From positions 186,001 to 250,000 of the forward strand of contig NZ_BCTR01000001.1 of the NCBI RefSeq assembly GCF_002091475.1: a DNA stretch of 64,000 bases, in the 5' to 3' direction. The notes below the pieces were generated by a model that saw only the letters and a list, made by a program, of their open reading frames with translations, was not told where the DNA came from and ran no database searches. This DNA is from Sphingomonas azotifigens NBRC 15497 (lineage in GTDB: Bacteria > Pseudomonadota > Alphaproteobacteria > Sphingomonadales > Sphingomonadaceae). Position 1 is the first letter of the stretch. Every line of letters starts with the position of its first letter. Shown here piece by piece: positions 1 through 6,992 of this stretch. A program made the translations under genes and the position numbers.

Positions 1-2
1 TC

Positions 3-59
3 GCGGCGCGCTGGCGTTTCGTGTGGCGCGATCGGCGGAAGATCCTGGGCTGGCGGTGA
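3..59 (+). CDS. 3' end of an unidentified gene entering from the left edge
   Basis: The third forward frame is open from the window edge to a TGA at 57-59 and its codons almost all end in G or C, as in the genes around it. The 18 residues visible are rich in Arg and Trp and end in KILGWR. This is too short to assign a family. The other two forward frames have poorer codon use, which is the only reason for choosing this one. It would converge with the GH30 gene that ends at 106. Confidence 0.3.
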   Translation, partial: AARWRFVWRDRRKILGWR

Positions 60-105
60 CCCTCCACCGCTGATCGGGTCCAGTGTCCGTGGCTGCCGCG
101 CACGC

Positions 106-1602
106 TCAGCGCGGCGGGAGCAGGATCGATCCGAAGGAATCGGCGGGTAGCACCGCCTCGAGAGTCGCGGCGCCAATGCCGATCCGCGCGTGCATCGGGG
201 CGCCGGTGGGGTTGTGCGTCATGACGGCGATGCTGCCGTCCTGGTTGCGGAAGGCGAGAACGTCTTCATACCCGGTCCAGCTGATCGCGGGGATGCGCAC
301 CGCCCCGCTGCGCACGATGCCGGCGAGGTGCTTCAACAGATAGAATTCGTGGTTCCAGCGCCAGCTGCGGGTCGCGCGATCGACGCTGAGCAGCGAGTTC
401 TGCGCCCAGCCCCAGCGGCTGACGCCGCCGTCCACCAGCGCGATGTTCCAATAATCATAGCCGCTGCAGCCGTTCGAGAGATACTGCTTCATCAGGCTCC
501 AGGTATAGCGGGCATAGCGCCAGTCATTCTTGCCATCGCCGCACTCCTGCTCGCTCATGTAGAAGCGCAGCGTCGGGTGCGCGCGGGCAAGGAAGGGGAG
601 GGCGCCGCGGCCCGCCCATTGCACGCCAACCCCGCGGATCACGCTTGCCGCCGCAGTGTCGGCATAGACGGCCTCGAACAACCGGTCGTCCGGACGCTCC
701 ATCGTCCCGAAAAAGACCTCGACGTCGCGTCGCGCCATCTCGCGACCGAGATGCGGCAGGAAGCGCGCCAGCCCTTTCGGTGTCCAGCAGCAGCTCGGGA
801 ACGGTTGCGCGGAATTGAACTCGTTCTGCGGCATGACCATGGCGATGCGGATGCCGCGCCTGGCATATTCATCGATGAACCTGCCGAAATATCGTGCATA
901 GGCGTCGAAATAGCGCTCGTCCTGCTCGAACATGTCGGTGCCTTCCGTGCCCACTTGGCTCGGTAGCAGGCCATTGTCGGGCCAGCCGGGTCGATTGGGC
1001 ACGGCCGCATAGTGGCGGTTGGTCTTCATCCAGCTGGGCGGGCTCCAGGGCGAGGCCCAGATCCTGAGATCGGGGCGGACCGCGAGCGCGCGCTTGATGA
1101 AGGGCACCAGCGCGCTGTCGTCCCGCGCGATGCTGAAGGACCGGAGCGCGAAATCGCCGGGCGTTTCGTCATAGGAATACCAGTCGCGGGCGAAATCGTT
1201 CGCGCCGATCGGCATCCGGCAGAGCGACAGGCCGGTGGCGGCGTCGCCGAACAGTTCCGCGAAGATCTTGTCCTGCTCGGCCGGCGGCAGCAGGTTGATG
1301 GCGTCCCAGCCCATCTCGTTGAAGCAGGCGCCGAAGCCTTCCATCGTCTGGAGCGGGCGATCGAGCTGCAGCACCATATCGGCAGGCGACCCGCTGCCCG
1401 GCGCGATGCGGGCGGGTTGATCGCCGATCTGCCAGGGCTGGGCTTCGGTGGTGACGACCCAGCGGCCGGCGGGGATGGCGTATCGCTGTACGGATGCTGC
1501 CGCCCGCCCGACGCCCGGAAGCGCGGCTGCCAGCCCGCCCGCTGCCGTCAATGCAACGAACTGTCGACGATCGACCCGGCTCGTTCCGCCCCATGCATCC
1601 AT
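106..1602 (-). CDS. Glycoside hydrolase family 30 protein, Tat-type signal
   Basis: A 498-residue secreted retaining beta-glycosidase of the GH30 (glucosylceramidase-like) family. The N-terminus has DRRQF followed by a hydrophobic stretch ending in Ala-rich sequence, a Tat-like signal with one RR pair. Family landmarks are GFGACFNEMGWDA near residue 90, WSPPSWMKTN, the acid/base glutamate in PQNEF (E261) and the nucleophile in YMSEQE (E351). I chose the ATG at 1602 because AGAGGTGCGAG lies just upstream and the signal peptide then begins correctly; an in-frame ATG 18 codons earlier gives an unlikely leader. It lies behind the MFS gene and probably shares its transcript. Within the island it could remove beta-linked sugars from O-glycosides before uptake. 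The exact linkage (glucosyl, xylosyl, fucosyl) cannot be told from the sequence. Confidence 0.88.
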   Translation of the reverse strand: MDAWGGTSRVDRRQFVALTAAGGLAAALPGVGRAAASVQRYAIPAGRWVVTTEAQPWQIGDQPARIAPGSGSPADMVLQLDRPLQTMEGFGACFNEMGWDAINLLPPAEQDKIFAELFGDAATGLSLCRMPIGANDFARDWYSYDETPGDFALRSFSIARDDSALVPFIKRALAVRPDLRIWASPWSPPSWMKTNRHYAAVPNRPGWPDNGLLPSQVGTEGTDMFEQDERYFDAYARYFGRFIDEYARRGIRIAMVMPQNEFNSAQPFPSCCWTPKGLARFLPHLGREMARRDVEVFFGTMERPDDRLFEAVYADTAAASVIRGVGVQWAGRGALPFLARAHPTLRFYMSEQECGDGKNDWRYARYTWSLMKQYLSNGCSGYDYWNIALVDGGVSRWGWAQNSLLSVDRATRSWRWNHEFYLLKHLAGIVRSGAVRIPAISWTGYEDVLAFRNQDGSIAVMTHNPTGAPMHARIGIGAATLEAVLPADSFGSILLPPR

Positions 1603-1713
1603 CTCGCACCTCTTTTCGCACCCGATCCCTCGACCGGTATTGCCCATGTTTCTCATGGGCGACGCTAGGGTGTTTGGGACGGCGCGGGAACCGAAATCGG
1701 CAGCGTCGGCGGG

Positions 1714-2925
1714 TCAGGCCGTCGCCGCCCGCAAGGGCGCGCGCGTGCCGAGTGCGAACCCGACGAGCGCGCTGGCAATGCCGACCAGCCCCAGCAGCAG
1801 GAACGCGCCCTGCATCGATCCGGCCGCACCGGCGATGTTGCCGACGATGATCGGCGAGATCGCCTGGCCCAGGAAGAAGGCGCTGGTCCATACGCCCATG
1901 CCGCGGCCGCGATGGGCGAAGCCGAACTTGGTCTGCGACCAGGCGATCAGCGCGGGGATCGCCATGCCGGCGCCGGTCTGCTGCAGCGTCATGCCGAGCT
2001 GCATCGTCGTGACCGAGCGGGCGAGGCCGATCGCCGCCAGCCCCAGCCCGAGCATGCCGAGGAAGCTGGCGATCTGGACGGCATTGTTGAAGCGCGAGAC
2101 GACGCGGAACAGGATCGAGCCGACGACGATGAACAGCGCCGGGATCACGGTGAGCGTGCTGACCTGGAGCGGATCGGTGACCCCCACTTCCTTCCAGGCG
2201 ATGCTGCCGTTGACGATGAACACATAGTAGAGGATCGACGCGAACAGCGTCAGCCCTGCCACGATCGCCGCCTGGCCGAACGGGAAGGGCCCGGCATCGG
2301 CTTCGGGGCGCGTGCCTTCCTGCACCAGCACCTGCTCGCGCCTGGGTTCGAACAGGAAGAAGTACATCGACACGAAAATGGGGAAGGCGATCAGATAGAC
2401 GAGGAAGCCGCCATTCCAGCGCACCGCGGCGACGCTCGCGACGAGGATGAACACCGCCGGCTGCAGCGCCGGGCCGACAATGCCCTGCAGCATCAGCCAG
2501 TTGCGACGGCTGCGATCGACCCAGTAATCGGCGATCAGCGTGTTGACGACCGTCAGGATGCCCGCCTCGCAGACGCCCAGCGCCAGCCGGGTCGCGATGA
2601 TCGCGTCGAGGCTTTCGAGGAAGAAGGGCGCGCAGCCGGCGATGCCGTAGAAGAAGGTGCAGGCGAGCAGGATCCGGCGGCGGCCGAACTTGTCGCACAG
2701 CACGCCCGCAAAGGGTGCCAGCAGGGCGATCGCGTAACCCGGCGCGGTCACCATCGCCGGCACCTTGATTCCGGCATTGGGATCATCGTGGAAATGGCCG
2801 ATGATCGCGGCGACCACCGGGAACATGGCGATGATCGCGAACACCGGCAGAAAGCCTGCGATGATCATCGTAAAGCCCTGCGGCTTGAGCGTCAGCTCTG
2901 CCCAGAACGCGCGAATCGCCTTCAT
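1714..2925 (-). CDS. MFS transporter, probably for a glycoside or sugar
   Basis: A 403-residue major facilitator protein with about 12 hydrophobic segments. The loop after segment 2 carries the MFS signature as GVLCDKFGRRRILL, and a related stretch (FAHRGRGMGVW) lies in the second half. The start at 2925 is supported by GGAGAGAGG directly upstream; an upstream in-frame start would add an unlikely polar leader. It is the first gene of a unit with the GH30 gene and has one copy of the island's shared 14-bp motif 65 bp upstream. It plausibly imports a product of the periplasmic glycosidase or dehydrogenase; the substrate cannot be read from sequence. Confidence 0.85.
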   Translation of the reverse strand: MKAIRAFWAELTLKPQGFTMIIAGFLPVFAIIAMFPVVAAIIGHFHDDPNAGIKVPAMVTAPGYAIALLAPFAGVLCDKFGRRRILLACTFFYGIAGCAPFFLESLDAIIATRLALGVCEAGILTVVNTLIADYWVDRSRRNWLMLQGIVGPALQPAVFILVASVAAVRWNGGFLVYLIAFPIFVSMYFFLFEPRREQVLVQEGTRPEADAGPFPFGQAAIVAGLTLFASILYYVFIVNGSIAWKEVGVTDPLQVSTLTVIPALFIVVGSILFRVVSRFNNAVQIASFLGMLGLGLAAIGLARSVTTMQLGMTLQQTGAGMAIPALIAWSQTKFGFAHRGRGMGVWTSAFFLGQAISPIIVGNIAGAAGSMQGAFLLLGLVGIASALVGFALGTRAPLRAATA

Positions 2926-2989
2926 CCTCTCTCCAATCGCTCCTGCGCCGGTTCGCCCCGCGCTTCCTTGTCCTTGCGGAATATCAAAA

Positions 2990-3003
2990 TAGAACGAGTA
3001 TTT
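2990..3003 (+). promoter_or_regulatory. Putative island operator, copy 1
   Basis: TAGAACGAGTATTT, 65 bp upstream of the MFS start, in an AT-rich patch. It matches the copy at 6937-6950 at 12 of 14 positions. The protein that binds it is unknown; function is inferred from recurrence at every promoter of the island. Confidence 0.4.
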
Positions 3004-3041
3004 CAAAATGAAATTGCAGGCGCAGGGGGCTCGCCGCACAC

Positions 3042-3074
3042 AAAAAGGGCGCCGCCGGCAAGCCGGGGCGCCCC
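3042..3074 (-). terminator. Rho-independent terminator after the deglycosidase pair
   Basis: Read on the minus strand, GGGCGCC and GGCGCCC pair, with CCGG/CCGG closing the inner stem around a CTTG loop, and the hairpin is followed by TTTTT. It lies 22 bp past the stop codon at 3096 and separates this unit from the MFS-GH30 unit. Confidence 0.85.
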
Positions 3075-3095
3075 GAGGAGGAGAAGCGGACGCGC

Positions 3096-3488
3096 TCAGG
3101 CGGCGAGCGCGAGTTCCTTGGTGTCGCGGGTGGTGGGGACGAAGGGCAGGTAGCTGACCCGCATCCGCACCGCGAAGCCGATCTTGTGGGGGCCGGCGGC
3201 GAGGCCGCCCGGCTTCAGCGCGATGATCCGCGCCTTCTCGCCGAAGTTCCAGCGATCGTCATAGACGGTTTCCATCTCGTCCAGCGTGTAGGTCTTGCCG
3301 CGCACCGCAAAGCGGATGGCCTCGCGGGCGATCTCCTCGCCGTCGACGCTGACCTGGATGTCCTCGATCATCGAGAGGCCGAGCCCGCGATAATAAGGCA
3401 GCCGCCCCAGGAACGCGAACCCTACCGTCTCGCCGCCCTCGACGACATTCTCGAACAGCTCGGTGCAGATCATCTTGTTGTCCATCAT
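3096..3488 (-). CDS. C-glycoside deglycosidase beta-subunit-like protein (DUF6379)
   Basis: A 130-residue cytoplasmic protein of the small-subunit family of bacterial C-deglycosylation enzymes (DgpB/CarB type, DUF6379). Typical features are the N-terminal GETVGFAFLGRLPYYRGLGLS block, the VSVDGEEI strand, and a C-terminal VRMRVSYLPFV strand, giving an all-beta protein of the usual family length. In characterised members this subunit packs against a TIM-barrel alpha subunit and supplies part of the active site. The gene begins 13 bp after the alpha-subunit gene, with GAGGAG as ribosome binding site, so the two should be co-translated. A terminator follows. Family assignment is from recognition of the sequence pattern and the alpha/beta pairing; substrate is inferred. 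Confidence 0.78.
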   Translation of the reverse strand: MMDNKMICTELFENVVEGGETVGFAFLGRLPYYRGLGLSMIEDIQVSVDGEEIAREAIRFAVRGKTYTLDEMETVYDDRWNFGEKARIIALKPGGLAAGPHKIGFAVRMRVSYLPFVPTTRDTKELALAA

Positions 3489-3501
3489 GGAAAGGCGCTC
3501 C

Positions 3502-4521
3502 TCAGGCTGCGATGGGGGTCTTGAGCGACGGCACGGTGGTTTCGCCGAGCAGCTTGGCCAGCATCACCTGCTGGCGGCGGACCTGTTCGACCGAGTCCGG
3601 TTCCTCGAAGTCCTCGATCCAGCGATTGCCCTCATATTCGGAGCAGATATAGCCGTTGTAGCCGCCCTTCTGGAGCACCGCGACGATGGCGTCATAGGGG
3701 ATCGACGGCTCCACATAGTCGGCGGTCATCTCGTAGAACTTGCCGTGGATGTTGTGGATGCGGTGCATGTAATCGAGCATCCGCTTGGGCTCGAACGCGG
3801 CATTGTGGCGCGTCACCTCGGCCATGGCGATGGCCGGCCCCGTCCCGCCCATCTGCTGGACGTTGAGGATGACGTATTCGGAGAGGACGCGGTCCTCATA
3901 GGCCTTCTCGATATAGTCGGCGATGTGCTGGGGCACGCCGACACGCAGGAACTTCTCCTTCCACACGCGCGGATAGGCAAAGAGGAACATGCCCATGTCC
4001 GGCAGGAAGCCGAGCGCGTCCGATCCCGCCTTCTCGAAGGCCTCGGCATGGCGGATGATCCAGGGATGGTCGAAGTGCAGCGGCGCGTGCACCTCGATCA
4101 GGATCTTGATGTTCTTTTCCTCGGCATAGGGCGCCGCGGCGACCAGCACCTCGGGCGCGATCGAAACCAGCGCGCGGATATATTTCATGCCGAGGCGCGC
4201 GCCGAAATCGATGTCCTTCTTCACGCTGGCGACCTGCTCGTCGAAGGGCATTTCGCGGCCCTTGTAGCGCTTGTAATCGAGCATGAAGTCGTGGCTGACC
4301 GGCGTGGTGCCATAGACCTGCATCAGCCGGTGCCACTCGGCGATGGCGGCGTCTTCCACGCCCACTTCGGGCCAGCCCCAGAAGGACTGTTCGCCAATGA
4401 CCTCGATACCGTTGGCACCGAGTTCGGCGCAGGTACGCACGCAATCCTCCAGGGACATCTTCCCCTGGAACGTCTCGTTCTGGAAACTGTAGAGGCTGAC
4501 GCCCCGCTTGATACCGCTCAT
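3502..4521 (-). CDS. C-glycoside deglycosidase alpha-subunit-like TIM-barrel protein
   Basis: A 339-residue xylose-isomerase-like TIM barrel. Likely divalent-metal ligands are the acidic and His residues at strand ends: LIEVHAPLHFDHPW, FLPDMGMF, HNIHGKFYEM and CSEYEGNRW. The length and the directly following DUF6379 gene fit the alpha subunit of C-deglycosylation enzymes (DgpC/CarC type), which act on 3-oxo-C-glycosides and break the sugar-aglycone C-C bond by elimination. The ATG at 4521 has AGAGGTGA upstream and fits the family N-terminus. A plain sugar epimerase or isomerase would be the alternative, but these normally lack the DUF6379 partner. It is the first gene of its unit and has a shared operator motif 118 bp upstream. 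Confidence 0.78.
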   Translation of the reverse strand: MSGIKRGVSLYSFQNETFQGKMSLEDCVRTCAELGANGIEVIGEQSFWGWPEVGVEDAAIAEWHRLMQVYGTTPVSHDFMLDYKRYKGREMPFDEQVASVKKDIDFGARLGMKYIRALVSIAPEVLVAAAPYAEEKNIKILIEVHAPLHFDHPWIIRHAEAFEKAGSDALGFLPDMGMFLFAYPRVWKEKFLRVGVPQHIADYIEKAYEDRVLSEYVILNVQQMGGTGPAIAMAEVTRHNAAFEPKRMLDYMHRIHNIHGKFYEMTADYVEPSIPYDAIVAVLQKGGYNGYICSEYEGNRWIEDFEEPDSVEQVRRQQVMLAKLLGETTVPSLKTPIAA

Positions 4522-4638
4522 CGCATTCACCTCTTCAACAGGTCGGGTGCACTTCGGTGACGCGGGGGAGGTGGCGACGCCTGGGCGACGCTCCGCACCT
4601 TTCTCGAACCTCTCCCCTGGGGCGCTGTACGCCCTGAT

Positions 4639-4652
4639 TGGAATGATAATTC
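4639..4652 (+). promoter_or_regulatory. Putative island operator, copy 2
   Basis: TGGAATGATAATTC, with a GAA-N6-TTC dyad, lies in the 149-bp gap upstream of the deglycosidase alpha gene. It is the most diverged of the five copies in its first half but has the clearest dyad. Confidence 0.35.
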
Positions 4653-4670
4653 TATATTTGCATGTCAGCG

Positions 4671-5990
4671 TCAACCCATGGATTGGCGAGAAGGCCAGAA
4701 CAGGATGCACAGCGCCTGCAGCGACAGCAGCAGCAGCGGCGCGCCGTAATAGGCCCAGCGGATCGTCTGCACCGCCGCCGGGGTGACCGCTCCCGGCGCA
4801 TAGGCGGCATAGGCCAGCGCATAGGCGATCGCCGCCGATCCCAGCGCCATGCCGATCTTGGTGGCGAGGCTGACGCCGGCCGAGAGCAGCCCCTCGTTGC
4901 GGCTGCCGAACCGGGCCTCGTGATAGTCGACCGACTCGGCGATCATCGTGAAGATGGCGGTGATCGTGATCGAGGTCGCCATCGACGCCGCGAGGTACAG
5001 CGCCAGGAAGGCGATCGGCGACGCCTCGGCAAAGGGCAGCAGCGCGAACAGCACCAGCGAAAGCCCCAGCGCGCCGAGCGAGCCGCCGCGAATGCCGGTA
5101 CGCGACAGGATCGGCGGGGCGACGAACGCCGCGAGCAGCAGCATGCCCGAGATCGCCGGCAGCATCACCGAGATCATCCAGGGCCGCTTGAGCACCTCGA
5201 TCGCGAAAAAGGCGGTGACCGAGAGCATCGCGCCGAAGCGGACGAAATAGAGGAGGGTGAACAGGAAGCACACCCACCATGCGCGGTTGCGCAGCATCTC
5301 GCCGATCGCGGTGGGGGCAGGCGCGGGGGCGGCATCGGCATCGCCGACATGGCGTTCGCGGCAGTTGCGGAACAGCGCGAGCATGGCAGCCAGTGCCAGC
5401 ACGCCGAACAGCAGCGCGGTGAGCAGGAAGCCCTTGCGCTCGTCGCCGCCCCCCAGCAGCCCGACCAGCGGCATCGTCGCGGCGGTGCCGAGGATCACCG
5501 AGACCGAGGTGCCGATCGACCGCATCGAGCCCAGCTTGAGCCGCTGGTCGGTATCCGCGGTCATCATCGGCAGCAGCGCCGTGTACGGAATCGAGCCGAA
5601 CGACATCAGCAGCCCGAGCAGGTTGAAGGTGACGAAGGCCCAGGCGAGCTGCGCGTTCACGCTGCCGCTGGGTACCAGGAAGATCGCGACGAACACCAGC
5701 GCGTAGGGCACCGAGGTGAACAGGATATAGGGCCGGGCGCGGCCCCAGCGGCTGCGCGTGCGATCGAGCAGCACGCCCACGCCGAGATCGACGACGGCGT
5801 CGAACAGCCGGGCAGTGAGGAAGATCGTGCCCACCGCGGCCGCGGGCAGCCGCAGCACCACCGTATAGTAATAGAGGAGGAAGGCCCCCACCATGTTGTA
5901 GGGAAGGCTGTAGCCGAAGTCGCCGAACCCGTAGCTCAGCCGCTCGACCAGCCCCAGCCGCGATGGGCGCGGGGGCGAGGCGACCAACAT
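4671..5990 (-). CDS. GPH-family (MelB-like) glycoside/sugar:cation symporter
   Basis: A 439-residue inner-membrane carrier of the glycoside-pentoside-hexuronide family. The N-terminal half shows SYGFGDFGYSLPYN and ARLFDAVVDLGVG followed by LDRTRSRWGRARPYIL, the diagnostic helix II-III block, in which Asp residues of the cation site lie. About 12 membrane segments can be seen. The start follows the stop of the TIM-barrel gene by 7 bp, with GAGGA in the overlap region, so translation is probably coupled. It likely brings a glycoside or its 3-oxo form into the cytoplasm for the enzymes encoded beside it. Confidence 0.88.
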   Translation of the reverse strand: MLVASPPRPSRLGLVERLSYGFGDFGYSLPYNMVGAFLLYYYTVVLRLPAAAVGTIFLTARLFDAVVDLGVGVLLDRTRSRWGRARPYILFTSVPYALVFVAIFLVPSGSVNAQLAWAFVTFNLLGLLMSFGSIPYTALLPMMTADTDQRLKLGSMRSIGTSVSVILGTAATMPLVGLLGGGDERKGFLLTALLFGVLALAAMLALFRNCRERHVGDADAAPAPAPTAIGEMLRNRAWWVCFLFTLLYFVRFGAMLSVTAFFAIEVLKRPWMISVMLPAISGMLLLAAFVAPPILSRTGIRGGSLGALGLSLVLFALLPFAEASPIAFLALYLAASMATSITITAIFTMIAESVDYHEARFGSRNEGLLSAGVSLATKIGMALGSAAIAYALAYAAYAPGAVTPAAVQTIRWAYYGAPLLLLSLQALCILFWPSRQSMG

Positions 5991-5997
5991 GCCGTCC

Positions 5998-6765
5998 TCA
6001 GAGCCCGAGCGCCGCGCGGGTCGCCGCGAGCGACTCGGCCGGGGGCAAGGTGGGGCGGTATTCGAGGCCGATCGCGCCGGTATAGCCGAGGTCGCGCAGC
6101 GTCCGCATCGCCTTCATCCAGTCGATGGTGCCCGTGCCGGGCTCGTTGCGGCCGGGCATGTCGGCGACCTGGACATGGTGGACCAGATGGATGCGGCCGC
6201 GCAGGACCTCGGCCATGTCCTCGCCCATCACCTGCGAGTGATAGACGTCGTATAGCAGCCGCAGATGCGTGCTGCCGACGGCTTCGATCAGGTCGAGCCC
6301 CTTGGTGGTCGAAACCAGCCACATGCCGGGATGCTCGACCCGGTCGTTGAGCGGTTCGAGCACCAGCATCACGTCGGCCGCTTCGGCGAGTGCGGCGGCG
6401 CGCTTGAGGGCGGCGACCGCGGCGGCGAAATGTTCTTCTTCGCTGACGCCTTCGCGGGTGAAGCCCGAGGCGATGATCATCGGCGGCGAGCCGATCGTCC
6501 TGGCAGCGGCAAGGCTTTCCTCGACCGCCTGGGCGAACTCGTCCTGCTGCGCCGGATCGACCAGGCTGCGGCGGGGATCGACACAGGCGCCGGTCAGCGT
6601 GCTGCCGGTTTCGCGCAGCGCTGCCGCAACCGATTCCAGGTTCTTGTCGCGCCACAGATGGAACTCGCCGGCGGAATGGCCCGCAGCGGCCGCAGCGCGG
6701 ATGCGATCGCCCATGTCGGCATGGGCATCGGCGAACATCCATTCGATACAGGGGGATAGCAGCAT
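5998..6765 (-). CDS. Hydroxypyruvate isomerase-family TIM-barrel sugar isomerase
   Basis: A 255-residue TIM barrel of the Hyi/xylose-isomerase-like group. It begins LSPCIEWMF and carries the metal-binding blocks VLEPLNDR, LLYDVYHSQ, HHVQVAD followed by GRNEPGTG, and IGLEYRP, all typical of Hyi-like proteins. The start at 6765 is preceded by GGAGAGGACG; an ATG nine codons earlier is weaker. It heads the unit with the GPH symporter. True hydroxypyruvate isomerases act in glyoxylate or allantoin metabolism, which is not encoded nearby; in this context an isomerisation or epimerisation of a released 3-oxo sugar is a reasonable guess, not shown by sequence. Confidence 0.82.
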   Translation of the reverse strand: MLLSPCIEWMFADAHADMGDRIRAAAAAGHSAGEFHLWRDKNLESVAAALRETGSTLTGACVDPRRSLVDPAQQDEFAQAVEESLAAARTIGSPPMIIASGFTREGVSEEEHFAAAVAALKRAAALAEAADVMLVLEPLNDRVEHPGMWLVSTTKGLDLIEAVGSTHLRLLYDVYHSQVMGEDMAEVLRGRIHLVHHVQVADMPGRNEPGTGTIDWMKAMRTLRDLGYTGAIGLEYRPTLPPAESLAATRAALGL

Positions 6766-6838
6766 GTCGTCCTCTCCGGGTCGGCGCGTCATCGTGCGAG
6801 CTCAACCAAGCCACCGCAGGATGGCGGCGTTTCCGTAT

Positions 6839-6852
6839 TAGAACAATGATTC
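6839..6852 (+). promoter_or_regulatory. Putative island operator, copy 3
   Basis: TAGAACAATGATTC, with an AGAA-N6-TTCT dyad, lies 74 bp from the isomerase start and 141 bp from the divergent TonB receptor start, so it could serve both. Confidence 0.42.
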
Positions 6853-6908
6853 TTTTTGACGCTTGTCAATGCAATTTTCCGGAATTGCGAACGGGCATTC
6901 GAATCCGC

Positions 6909-6914
6909 TTGACA
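6909..6914 (+). promoter_or_regulatory. Candidate -35 box of the TonB receptor operon
   Basis: A perfect TTGACA lies 79 bp upstream of the receptor ATG; the region 17-18 bp downstream is T-rich (TTTTTTA) and could act as a weak -10. The putative operator at 6937-6950 would then fall at or just after the transcription start. Promoter assignment is by consensus only. Confidence 0.35.
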
Positions 6915-6936
6915 AGGATCAACAGAAGCGATTTTT

Positions 6937-6950
6937 TAGAACGCATATTT
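6937..6950 (+). promoter_or_regulatory. Putative island operator, copy 4
   Basis: TAGAACGCATATTT, 43 bp upstream of the TonB receptor start and just downstream of a candidate promoter. It matches copy 1 at 12 of 14 positions, a position that would suit repression. Confidence 0.42.
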
Positions 6951-6992
6951 TACTTCAGGTGGCGCAAAGCCACCGAGAGCGGGAGAGAGATC

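Noticed and set aside
3463..4560. A plus-strand open frame of 365 codons opposite the deglycosidase alpha gene
   Set aside because: Composition is that of an antisense frame (His, Asp, Leu, Arg rich) and the minus strand has a clear TIM-barrel protein with ribosome binding site.
4662..6350. A plus-strand open frame of 562 codons opposite the GPH symporter and isomerase
   Set aside because: Gln/Arg/Glu-rich antisense product with no signal or domain.
6766..6992. Possible small RNA or riboswitch in the longest intergenic region
   Set aside because: I found promoter-like and operator-like elements but no stable paired structure or known riboswitch core.
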